A stretch of DNA of 64,000 bases from SAR202-VII-2 sp965263165 (GTDB lineage Bacteria > Chloroflexota > Dehalococcoidia > Lucifugimonadales > SAR202-VII-2). Below, in pieces: positions 51,760-59,644 of the stretch. A program made the position numbers and the translations under genes. A model generated the notes under the pieces. It was not told the DNA's origin. It worked only from the letters and a program-made list of their open reading frames with translations, and did no database searches. The stretch lies in assembly GCA_965263165.1 (NCBI GenBank), contig OZ253584.1, forward strand, positions 1,736,001-1,800,000. Direction: 5' to 3'. The first letter of the stretch is position 1; every line of letters begins with the position of its first letter.

Positions 51760-52833
51760 ATGACGAGTCACTCTTCCACAGGAGACCGGGGCGCCGCCCT
51801 GGAGGAATTGCGCAGTTGGATTGGACGCGAGCAGCACAGCATCGGGGTTGATGAGGTGTCGCGGAACGACATCAGGCGCAAGCTGGAGGTATATTGCTTC
51901 GACTGCCCGCTGTACACGGACGATGATGCCGCCCGCGCTCACGGTTACCGCATGGCTGTGGCGCCATCCGCGATGATCCCTCTGTGGACGATGCCGGCCT
52001 ACTGGCGTCCGGGCGAGCTCCCCCTGTTCGGTCCCGGCAAGCCTGAGCGGGACGGCGGCATGCACATGACGACGCCGAAGGCATACGCAAGCACCGTCAA
52101 TGCCGCCAGTGAGGTCGAGTACCATGAGCCGGTCTATCCGGGAGACCGGCTCCAATCCACGGCAAAGCTAGCGGATGTCAAGGAAAGGGAGACGCGGCTG
52201 GGCCAGGGCGCCTTCGTCACCTTCGAAACCCGAATCGAGAAGTTATCGGGGGAACTGGTGGCGCTGCGGCGCAATACGAGTTTTCAGTATGACAAGCGAG
52301 CGGAGGGTGGATCGGGCAATCGGGATGGTGCCCAGGCGGACCCTATCGATACGCAAGAGGGACCCCCTGCTGAGAACCCGGACATCGATTGGCGCCGGCA
52401 GATTGCCTGGGGCGACGCGAGGGAGGGCGACGAGCTGCCGCCCTACAGCGTTTGGTTGAGCTACCAGCGGATCGTTATGAGCGTTGCGGCCGACCGGATG
52501 TTCTCCGAGATTCATCACAACCGCGACCATGCCCGGGCGCAGGGCTTGGATGACATCATCTTCAACACTAGGGGTTACGAGTACATGCTGGAGGTCTTTC
52601 TGCGGCGATGGATGGGGCTGGATGGCCGCCTGCGCAAGTTTGGCCCATTTCGCATGGTGAGCAACGGCCATCCCGGAGACACCCTGGTCTGCGGCGCGCG
52701 CGTCAGTTGGGCAGAGGTGAGGGACGGCGCCGGACTGGTGGGACTGGATGTGTGGGTGGATTCGCCGCGCCGCCGGGCCGCGCAGGGTGAGGCGGTGGTG
52801 TCGCTGCCGTTGGCGGCAGGGGCCGGAGGGTAA
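51760..52833 (+). CDS. MaoC-like / N-terminal MaoC dehydratase (double hot-dog) family protein
   Basis: A 357-residue protein with two hot-dog-like halves. The N-terminal half has GYRMAVAPSAMIPLWTMPAY, VNAASEVEYHEPVYPGDRL and VTFETRIEKLSGELVALRRN, typical of FAS1_DH/MaoC_dehydrat_N proteins. The C-terminal half has DRMFSEIHHNRDHARAQGLD, the hydratase-2-like Asp/His motif, and FRMVSNGHPGDTLVCGARVS. These are enoyl-CoA hydratase or itaconyl/mesaconyl-CoA hydratase relatives. Start at 51760 after GAGGA. A strong terminator follows. Confidence 0.75.
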   Translation: MTSHSSTGDRGAALEELRSWIGREQHSIGVDEVSRNDIRRKLEVYCFDCPLYTDDDAARAHGYRMAVAPSAMIPLWTMPAYWRPGELPLFGPGKPERDGGMHMTTPKAYASTVNAASEVEYHEPVYPGDRLQSTAKLADVKERETRLGQGAFVTFETRIEKLSGELVALRRNTSFQYDKRAEGGSGNRDGAQADPIDTQEGPPAENPDIDWRRQIAWGDAREGDELPPYSVWLSYQRIVMSVAADRMFSEIHHNRDHARAQGLDDIIFNTRGYEYMLEVFLRRWMGLDGRLRKFGPFRMVSNGHPGDTLVCGARVSWAEVRDGAGLVGLDVWVDSPRRRAAQGEAVVSLPLAAGAGG

Positions 52834-52921
52834 CGATGCGTCCCCGCCCTCTGCGGGCCGGGGAATAGCCTGTTGGGAGGAGCCACGGCGCTGCGGCTCC
52901 GGTGCATCGCAGCAAGCAAGA

Positions 52922-52951
52922 GGCCCTTGGACAATTCCAAGGGCCCCTTTT
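52922..52951 (+). terminator. Rho-independent terminator
   Basis: GGCCCTTGG (52922-52930), six-base loop, CCAAGGGCC (52937-52945), then CCTTTT. Well placed to end the MaoC-like transcript; on the minus strand it also follows tRNA-Trp with a weaker T-rich tail (TCTT). Confidence 0.85.
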
Positions 52952-52966
52952 CGTGGCCGAGAGTGG

Positions 52967-53040
52967 CAGGAGTGGCAGGATTCGAACCCACGGCCTGCGG
53001 TTTTGGAGACCGCTGCTCTACCAAGCTGAGCTACACTCCT
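52967..53040 (-). tRNA. tRNA-Trp (anticodon CCA)
   Basis: Cloverleaf on the minus strand: acceptor AGGAGTG/CACTCCT, D arm TAGCTCAGCTTGGTAGAGCA, anticodon stem GCGGT/ACCGC with loop CTCCAAA, T arm with GGTTCGAATCC, discriminator G. CCA is not encoded (GCC follows). Confidence 0.95.
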
Positions 53041-53190
53041 GCGTTTGCGAATGTGCTTGGCAGCCCATTATACCCGCTGGCGTTGGCCGGCCGTCAAACG
53101 AGGCTGGTGGCTGGCGGAGAGGCTATGCCCATTCCCGGCGCTCTTGCTCTCTGATTGCCTCCACCAATGGCGGAGGGGTTGCGGCTCTGC

Positions 53191-55488
53191 TCACTCTGTC
53201 GGGATTGGGTCCTGGGGTTCCAGGAGGCGGCGTAGGATCTGGGCGGCGATAGCCTTGTCGAGGGGCTGGTTGTTGTTGCCGCACTTGGGCGACTGAACGC
53301 AGCTTGGGCATCCGTCGTCGCAGGGACAGGCCTGGAGGACGTCGAGGGTGGCCTGCCAGAGGTCGCTGATGACTTCGTAGCCGCGTTCGGCGATGCCGAC
53401 GCCTCCCGGGTGGCCGTCATAGATGAAGACACCTGGACGGCCCGTGTCCGGGTGCAGGGGAGTGGAAACGCCGCCGATGTCGTTGCGGTCGCACATGGCG
53501 AAGAGGGGCAGCACGCCAATGGCGGTGTGCTCGGCTGCGTGGAGCCCGCCCGCAAGGTCGGCCTTGGCCCGCTCAATGTTGGACAGGGCGTCGTCGGGGA
53601 TGTCGAACCACAGAGCGACAGTGCGGAAGACCCGGGGCGGCAGGTCGAGGTAGACCTCGCCCAGGACATCCTCGGTGAAGTGGGCCTTTTTCCTGTAGGC
53701 GATGACGGTGTTGGTTATCTCGACGTCGCCGACATACGCGAGCGCCGCGCCGGTATCTTTGACGTCCCTCACGCCCAGGATGCGGATGTCGGTGAGGTCT
53801 CTGGTCTGGGTGTAGTAGGGGGCGTCTGACGCCGTGGCGTAAGCGATGCCGGCGTCGAGGTCAAGTTGCGTTATGAGGAAGGAGTCCCCCTGGTGCAGGT
53901 AGATGGCGCCGGTGTGCGCTTGAGACAGGGCCGCCGAGCGGTCCAATTTCTCCAGGACGGCGCCGGAGTTCTGGTCGACGATGACTAAGACTTCCTGGGA
54001 GGTTGACCTGATGTTGACGTATTGCGCGGGGTAGCCGTGGCTTGGGCTGAGGAACCAGCGCTGGCCGCGGCGCCTGAGCTGGCCGTCGCGTTCCAGGGCT
54101 TCCACGTGGTCTGCAAACGTGGGCCCGAACAGGTTGGCGTCCCTGGCGGAGAGGGGCGCCTCGAAGGCGGCGCACAGGAGGTGGGGTTGCAGGATGTGGG
54201 GGTTCTCCGTGGAGACCAGGGCGGCCTCTGCCGGGCGGGAGAAGAAGCTGTCGGGATGGCGCATGAAGTATTGGTCCAGCGGGTTGTCCTGGGCTACGAG
54301 AACGCTGAGGGACCCCTCGCCGCGCCTGCCTGAGCGGCCCGCCTGTTGCCAGGCGCTGGCCACGGTGCCTGGATACCCGACCAGGAGCGTTGCATCGAGG
54401 TCGCCGATGTTGATTCCGACCTCCAGAGCGTTTGTGGAGGCAACGCCTAGGAGCGTTCCGTCGAAGAGGCGGCGCTCCAGTTCGCGACGGTCTTCGGGCA
54501 GGTAGCCGGCGCGGTAGGTGGCGACGCGGGAGGCGAGCTCGGGGGCTTGGCGGCGCAGGTGGTCGCGCGCATAGACGAGGAGCAGCTCGGCGAGGCGGCG
54601 GGAGCGGACGAAGGCGATGGTCCGCACCTGTCGGCGAATGAGTGCTGTGAACAGCTCGTTGGCTTCGGCGCCAGTGCTGCGGCGGATACCGTTGGCCTCG
54701 TCGAGCAGGGGAGGGTTCCAAAAGATGAAGTCCTTGCCTCCTGCGGCGCCGCCGTCGCTGGCGATCTCCGTGAAGGGGAGCCCGGTGAGCCGCTCGGCGA
54801 GGCGCCCGGGGTTGCCGATGGTGGCGGAGGCCATGATGAATTGTGGGCTGCTGCCGTAGATCGCGCAGAGCCTTCGCAGGCGGCGCAACACGGCGGCGAC
54901 GTGGGAGCCGAAGACGCCCCGGTACATATGTGCCTCGTCTACGACGACATAGCGAAGGTTGCGCAGCAGGGCTGACCACGCCCCGCGGTTGGGAAGGATG
55001 CCGAGGTGCAGCATGTCTGGATTGCTGATGACGAGGCGGGCCTTCTGTCGGACATCGGGCCGCTCCCACTGGGGCGTGTCGCCGTCGAAGGTGGCGACGC
55101 GGGGGCCGCCGGGCGGCAGAAGTTCGCGGAGGGTGCGGAGCTGGTCCTGAGCGAGGGCCTTGGTGGGGGCCAGGTAGAGGGCCCGGGCGGAGCGGTCGCG
55201 GAGGATGGCTTCCATGAGCGGGATCTGGAAGCAGAGGCTCTTGCCGGAGGCCGTGGGAGTGGCGATGGTGACGTTGTGGCCTCTATCGAGCGCTTTGAGG
55301 GCGTCGACCTGGTGGGACCAAAGGGGCCAGGCGCCCCGGCGCTCCAAGGCTTCCTGGACGACGGGATGGAGCGGGCGGTCCATCTGGCCATAGGAGGGGG
55401 CGCGGGGGTGAATGCGCTGGCGATGGACCATCTGACCCCGGTATTCGGGGTCAGCGAGAAGGGCGTTGATGAAGGCGAGGGAGTCCAC
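53191..55488 (-). CDS. DEAD/DEAH-box helicase with C-terminal DUF1998 cysteine cluster (MrfA/YprA-like)
   Basis: A 765-residue superfamily 2 helicase. It has motif I IATPTASGKSLCFQIPL, motif Ia YLAPTKALAQDQL, motif II VVVDEAHMYRGVFGSHVAAV and motif III MASATIGNP. In the second RecA domain it has TNALEVGINIGDLDATLLVG and motif VI QQAGRSGRRGEG. The C-terminal CPCDDGCPSCVQSPKCGN cluster is the zinc-binding part of DUF1998. This architecture is that of Bacillus MrfA, which acts in mitomycin-C repair. GTG start, 3 bp after the DUF503 stop, so an operon of two genes. Confidence 0.9.
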   Translation of the reverse strand: MDSLAFINALLADPEYRGQMVHRQRIHPRAPSYGQMDRPLHPVVQEALERRGAWPLWSHQVDALKALDRGHNVTIATPTASGKSLCFQIPLMEAILRDRSARALYLAPTKALAQDQLRTLRELLPPGGPRVATFDGDTPQWERPDVRQKARLVISNPDMLHLGILPNRGAWSALLRNLRYVVVDEAHMYRGVFGSHVAAVLRRLRRLCAIYGSSPQFIMASATIGNPGRLAERLTGLPFTEIASDGGAAGGKDFIFWNPPLLDEANGIRRSTGAEANELFTALIRRQVRTIAFVRSRRLAELLLVYARDHLRRQAPELASRVATYRAGYLPEDRRELERRLFDGTLLGVASTNALEVGINIGDLDATLLVGYPGTVASAWQQAGRSGRRGEGSLSVLVAQDNPLDQYFMRHPDSFFSRPAEAALVSTENPHILQPHLLCAAFEAPLSARDANLFGPTFADHVEALERDGQLRRRGQRWFLSPSHGYPAQYVNIRSTSQEVLVIVDQNSGAVLEKLDRSAALSQAHTGAIYLHQGDSFLITQLDLDAGIAYATASDAPYYTQTRDLTDIRILGVRDVKDTGAALAYVGDVEITNTVIAYRKKAHFTEDVLGEVYLDLPPRVFRTVALWFDIPDDALSNIERAKADLAGGLHAAEHTAIGVLPLFAMCDRNDIGGVSTPLHPDTGRPGVFIYDGHPGGVGIAERGYEVISDLWQATLDVLQACPCDDGCPSCVQSPKCGNNNQPLDKAIAAQILRRLLEPQDPIPTE

Positions 55489-55491
55489 GTT

Positions 55492-55785
55492 TTAGAGGCC
55501 GGGCATGATTTCGGTGCGCACGTCTATGACTTCCCAGTCGCCGCGGGTGGCTTCGAGGTAGGCGGTGATCTTGTCGATAATGCCGCTGGCGTGGCCGGCG
55601 TCGTTGGTGACGCAAACGACGCCGAGTGTGGCGAACTTCCAGGCGTCGTTGTCGTCCACCTCAGCGACGGCGACGTTGAAGCGGCTGCGAAGGCGCTCGG
55701 TGAGGGACTTGGTAATCCTTCGCTTTTCCTTGAGGCTGCCGTTTTCCGGCATGCGGAGGGTCACGCGGCACAGGCCGACTTGCAT
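55492..55785 (-). CDS. DUF503 (YlxP-like) protein
   Basis: A 97-residue DUF503 protein starting MQVGLCRVTLRMPENGSLKE; the ATG 48 nt upstream adds non-family residues. The characteristic SLKEKRRITKSLTERLRSRF, NVAVAEVDDNDAWKFATLGV and a swapped beta strand at the C-terminus are present. YlxP usually neighbours rbfA/infB; here it lies directly before a helicase gene, a different context. The biochemical role is not established. Confidence 0.9.
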   Translation of the reverse strand: MQVGLCRVTLRMPENGSLKEKRRITKSLTERLRSRFNVAVAEVDDNDAWKFATLGVVCVTNDAGHASGIIDKITAYLEATRGDWEVIDVRTEIMPGL

Positions 55786-55938
55786 GGGGCCTCGCGAGGG
55801 GTTGACTCTGTGGGATGATACGGGCAAACGCAAGGGAAAGCGAAGAGGCGACGTCCGGGGGTGGGGCGGCGGGAGTGTTCGGCCTGCTGCTTCCGTAGCA
55901 ACGAGGCCGCTTCCGGGGCATAGTTCGATGGGAAGAGG

Positions 55939-56026
55939 TTAGGTGTAGTCCCCGCAGAGGTTGGGAGGGGCCCCCATCCTCCCTGCTCGCGCTGGCAACA
56001 ACGTCCCCCCGGGAAGCTACAACTAG
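55939..56026. mobile_element. R3 MITE-like element at the hisIE stop codon
   Basis: TTAG (55939-55942) and CTAG (56023-56026) bracket 80 bp: GTGTAGTCCCCGCAGAGGTT at the left, CCCCCATCCTCC core, ACAACGTCCCCCCGGGAAGC plus TACAA at the right, the closest match to the IS481 ends among the short copies. The CTAG holds the minus-strand TAG stop of hisIE. Confidence 0.6.
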
Positions 56027-56649
56027 CGACGCCTGCGCTGGAGGGCTTGCCAGACCTCCTGTGGGGCGACACCTGCGTTGGCCAGGAGCACGAGGGTGTG
56101 GTAGAGGAGGTCGGCGGTCTCCTCGGCGAGGCGCTCGTTGTTGCCCTGGACGGCGTCGATGACGGTTTCGCCGGCTTCCTCGATGACCTTCTGGGCGATC
56201 CGGCCGACGCCTTCCTGGAAGAGGAGCGCCGTGTAGCTGCCGGGTGGGGCGTTCTCCTTGCGGCTCTCGATGACCTGGAATATCTCTCCGAGGATAGCGG
56301 GTCCCGGCTCGGGGGGCTGGAAGGCTGGGGCGGGGCCGGTGACAGGGTTGTGGAAGCAAGAAGTTGCGCCCGTGTGGCAGGCGGGCCCTTCCGGCCTGAC
56401 CCTCAGTAAGATGGCGTCGCCGTCGCAGTCGGCGATGACCTCCTGGACGCGGAGGTAGTTGCCGGAGGTCTCGCCCTTGTGCCAGAGTTCGGCTCGGGAA
56501 CGGCTGTAGAACCAGGCGTCGCCGGTCTCTCGGGTGCGTTCCAGTGATTCGGGGGACATGAAGGCGGTCATGAGGATCTGACCGGACTCGGCGTCCTGAA
56601 CGATGGCTGGTATCAGGCCCTGGTCGTTGAGCTTAAGCATGGGGTCCAT
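56023..56649 (-). CDS. hisIE: Bifunctional phosphoribosyl-AMP cyclohydrolase / phosphoribosyl-ATP diphosphatase
   Basis: A 208-residue fusion for steps 2 and 3 of histidine synthesis. The HisI half has TAFMSPESLERTRETGDAWF, SRAELWHKGETSGNYLRV, the metal-binding DCDGDAILLRVRPEGPACHT and SCF. The HisE half has RIAQKVIEEAGETVIDAVQG and RLAEETADLLYHTLVLL. The start lies inside the 3' end of the HAD gene (17-bp overlap), giving a tight hisF-HAD-hisIE operon. Confidence 0.95.
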   Translation of the reverse strand: MDPMLKLNDQGLIPAIVQDAESGQILMTAFMSPESLERTRETGDAWFYSRSRAELWHKGETSGNYLRVQEVIADCDGDAILLRVRPEGPACHTGATSCFHNPVTGPAPAFQPPEPGPAILGEIFQVIESRKENAPPGSYTALLFQEGVGRIAQKVIEEAGETVIDAVQGNNERLAEETADLLYHTLVLLANAGVAPQEVWQALQRRRR

Positions 56650-57376
56650 CCTCTGCGAGGGACTCGACTATAGGCGGCAGCTCAGCCAGGCTTGTGATGA
56701 CGTAGTCCGGCTCGTTGAGGGCGGGGTCGCGTTGTGCCTGGCCAGTCCGGTCCAGCCATACGGCGCGCATCCCAGCGAGCTTTGCGCCATGAACGTCGTC
56801 GTAGGGGTGGTCTCCGATGTAGACGGCTTCTTGGGGCGTGACGTCAAGCCTTTCTAGGATGGCTTGAAAGGCCGCCGGGTGGGGCTTGTAGACCCTAGCC
56901 GACTCAGAGGACAGCTTTGCGTCGAAGGCGGCAAGCGGCCAGGTGGCGAGCACCGGGTCGAGGAAATCGTCGTCTGCGTTGGAGAAAAGGCCCATCTTCC
57001 AGGGCCCCTTGCGCAGGAGAGGCAGGACGTGGGCTGCGTCTTCGTAAGGAGGACGGCGGCCCATGTTGCGAACGGCGGCATCGGCGGCGGCGGTGGCGTC
57101 CCCAGGGATGCCGAACTTGTCAAAGGTCTGCTGGAAGGAGGAGCGCCAGGTCTCTCTATAGGTCACGAATGGCGGGGTGGCGCTGAGGTCGTCGAGCCGG
57201 GTGCGGCTACGGCGGAAGGCTCCCTCCACCTGGACCCACTCGCTGCGCAGCGCCTCGGGGTCGATGGGGAGCTGCTGGATTTTACAGACTTCCTGGAAGG
57301 TTTGACGCCAGTGGCTGCGGGTGTTGGAGTAGAGCGTTTCGAAGGCGTCGAAGACGATGGCCCTGAGGGGCGTCAT
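56633..57376 (-). CDS. HAD-superfamily hydrolase embedded between hisF and hisIE
   Basis: A 247-residue HAD subfamily IA protein. Motif I has two unusual features: FDAFETLYSN supplies the nucleophile Asp, but the position two after it is Phe-preceded Ala and not the common D-x-D/T. Motif II is LFSNADDD, motif III Lys is in ARVYKPHPAAFQ and motif IV is YIGDHPYDDVHGAKLAGMRA. Start MTPLRAIVFDAF with AGGTGG upstream. Position and overlap with hisIE suggest it could serve as the histidinol-phosphate phosphatase. The subfamily is more often haloacid dehalogenase-like, so this is inference. Confidence 0.8.
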   Translation of the reverse strand: MTPLRAIVFDAFETLYSNTRSHWRQTFQEVCKIQQLPIDPEALRSEWVQVEGAFRRSRTRLDDLSATPPFVTYRETWRSSFQQTFDKFGIPGDATAAADAAVRNMGRRPPYEDAAHVLPLLRKGPWKMGLFSNADDDFLDPVLATWPLAAFDAKLSSESARVYKPHPAAFQAILERLDVTPQEAVYIGDHPYDDVHGAKLAGMRAVWLDRTGQAQRDPALNEPDYVITSLAELPPIVESLAEDGPHA

Positions 57377-57386
57377 TCCCACCTCG

Positions 57387-58193
57387 CTACCGGACCGGGA
57401 CATGGCGGCCGGCGAGATACGTTTTGGCTTCCTGAATGGTGTGCTGGCCGTAGTGGAAGATGCTGGCGGCCAGGACGGCATCGGCCTTGCCCCCGGCGAC
57501 GGCGTCGTAGAGGTGCTCGAGGGCGCCGGCGCCGCCGCTGGCTATGACGGGGACCTGCACGGCTTCCGAGACTGCCCTGGTCAACTCGAGGTCGTACCCC
57601 TGCTGGTGGCCGTCGGCGTCCATGCTGGTGAGGAGTATCTCACCGGCGCCAAGTTCGACGGTTTTGCGGGCCCATTTGACGGCGTCGATGCCGGTGGGCC
57701 GGCGGCCACCGTGGGTGAAGACCTCCCACTGGGATGCGGCGTCTAGGGCAATGGAGGAGCTGGCGTCGCGAGGGCTGGAGTTGGCGGTATCGGTGCGCTT
57801 GGCGTCTATGGCGAGAACGATGCACTGGCTGCCGAAGTGGCTGGAGGCGCGGGCGACGAGTGTGGGATCCTGCACGGCAGCGGAGTTGAGGGAAACCTTG
57901 TCGGCGCCGGCTTCCAGCATGCGCCGGATGTCGTGTTCGGAGCGGATGCCTCCGCCGACGGTGAGGGGGATGAAGACCTGGGCAGAGACCCTTTCGACGA
58001 CGTCGACGATGGTGTCGCGGTCGTCGGAGGAGGCGGTGATGTCGAGGAAGACCAGTTCGTCAGCGCCTTGGTGGTCGTACATGGCGGCGAGTTCGACAGG
58101 GTCACCAGCGTCTCTGAGGTTGATGAAGGACGCGCCCTTGACGACGCGGCCCTGATCAACGTCGAGGCAGGGGATGATGCGCTTGGTCAGCAT
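57387..58193 (-). CDS. hisF: Imidazole glycerol phosphate synthase cyclase subunit
   Basis: A 268-residue (beta/alpha)8 barrel. Catalytic Asp residues are in KRIIPCLDVDQGRVVKG and LLTSMDADGHQQGYDLELT; phosphate-binding motifs are LTVGGGIRSE and VIASGGAGALEHL. A 20-residue insertion, about RTDTANSSPRDASSSIALDA, follows IDAKRT, longer than in most HisF. It needs HisH, which is not in the window. First gene of the hisF-HAD-hisIE cluster. Confidence 0.95.
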   Translation of the reverse strand: MLTKRIIPCLDVDQGRVVKGASFINLRDAGDPVELAAMYDHQGADELVFLDITASSDDRDTIVDVVERVSAQVFIPLTVGGGIRSEHDIRRMLEAGADKVSLNSAAVQDPTLVARASSHFGSQCIVLAIDAKRTDTANSSPRDASSSIALDAASQWEVFTHGGRRPTGIDAVKWARKTVELGAGEILLTSMDADGHQQGYDLELTRAVSEAVQVPVIASGGAGALEHLYDAVAGGKADAVLAASIFHYGQHTIQEAKTYLAGRHVPVR

Positions 58194-58651
58194 GGGCTCG
58201 GCAGGGGACTAGGCTATACCTATTGTACACGGCCATGGCACATGTTTGCCGGAGTGGAGAAGGTGGGGGGCTTCCTGCCTGGGGTTGCGTATCGTTTGAC
58301 GAGGTTGTTGGGCGTTGGCGCTGTTGGGCTGATAAGCGGGGTATGGTTTTCCTATGCCCCCTGCGGCTCAAATGAAGCTATAGGGCTTGGTTCTGTATGA
58401 AGGATGCAGACTCGCGGCTGCGGATACGGAAGCGCGGTAGGGGGCGAGCCTCCCAGCGATCAACTGCGCCTGCCCCGTAGGGAATGTCAACGTGGGGGCG
58501 CCGGATTCCGACCACATTAGCCGGTAATACGGATGGAGGACTGGCGGGGGCCTGAGGAGGCTAGGGGCAAGGGCGTGGCAGGGCTGGATTGCACCTCCTG
58601 CCTCGTGGACCTCAGCCCTCCCAACAGTCATTAGTTGCTCCTCAGTGCGGG
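58194..58651. other. Gene-free stretch upstream of hisF
   Basis: About 460 bp with no protein-like frame; no repeat family recognised. TTGACG at 58296-58301 is on the plus strand and not positioned for hisF. Confidence 0.3.
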
Positions 58652-59644
58652 CTACCGCCGCCTTCTACGGACATACGCCACGGCGGCGCTTACTACGAAG
58701 ACTACCCCGGCAACCACCGGGACGATCAACCAGGCCGGCATGCCGCCGCTCGACTCCTGTGCTCAAGGCGCCGGGGCGCGGCCGCCGCAGGGGCGGCAGT
58801 CGGTTCGGGCACCGATGTGGCGGTTGGCGTCGGCGCGAGCGTGGGAGTGGGCGGCGGCACGATGGTCGGCGCCAGCGTCGCCGTGGCAGTCGGTTGCGGC
58901 GTTGGCGTCGATGTCGGCGCAGGTGTCGGGGTTGGCGGGGGGCCTACTCGTATACTGGAAGCGCCGACGACCGATGCCTCCACTCTGTTCACATCCTTGA
59001 TGATCCCGGAGAAAGCGTAGGAACCCTCGGCGGCGGGGGCGGTCACGGTATACGTAAAGGTTTCTTCCCCCAGCAGCGTGAAGGTGACGGTCTGGCCATC
59101 GGCGGCAACCTGAGATTCAGACAGGTCAGAGCCTGCGCGCGTCACCCCGTAGTCGAGAGGGGTGATGCCCCGCACCACCTAGAGGGCGGCAAACCCCTCC
59201 AGCGCAGCGATGGGAATCCACGCCTGGACGATGCCCGCCTCGACGATCTCGATCCGCACGCCGAGCTCCCGCAGCTCCGCCAACGCTCCTTCGTCGGTCG
59301 CCCCCAGGTAGATTTAGACCTGCACGTTCCCGGCGTCGTCAAACCGTATGCGCTCGCGCGGGGGGATCGGGAGGGGAGGCGTCGCCTCCGACATCTCACG
59401 TAACAGCACCGTCAGATCCTCCGCTTTGCTGGGCCGTGGGGGGTTCCAGGGAATCCTGCCGCCGCCCATTGAGCAGCGGGCTAACCTTGGTGCCGTCCTT
59501 GCCGGACGGCAGATCCGGCGTGGTCGGCGGATCGTCGGCGAATGCGGGGGCACCGCCAAAGACCAGTCCCAGGAGAAGCAGAAGCACGAGGACAACGCCC
59601 ACGCTGCGCCGCGGGAATGTGGGCTGTCCGGCCAGCATCATCAC
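58652..59644 (-). pseudogene. Decayed gene for a surface-anchored protein, coupled to the serpin gene
   Basis: Begins in a TGATG overlap with the serpin stop and has a signal peptide (VGVVLVLLLLLGLVFGGAPA). After a frameshift near 59455 comes MSEATPPLPIPPRERIRFDD, then TAA and IYLGATDEGALAELRELGVR, then TAG and GITPLDYGVTRAG, an Ig-like stretch (TVTFTLLGEETFTYTVTAPA) and a Pro/Thr linker. A second frameshift near 58775 leads to a C-terminal membrane anchor (LIVPVVAGVVFVVSAAVAYV followed by Arg residues). Two stops and two shifts make loss of function likely; the ends remain well preserved. Confidence 0.7.

Noticed and set aside
58726..59400. TAA and TAG in the decayed surface-protein gene as recoded sense codons
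   Set aside because: Two different stops plus frameshifts in one gene, while all intact genes in the window use TAG, TAA and TGA normally as stops.
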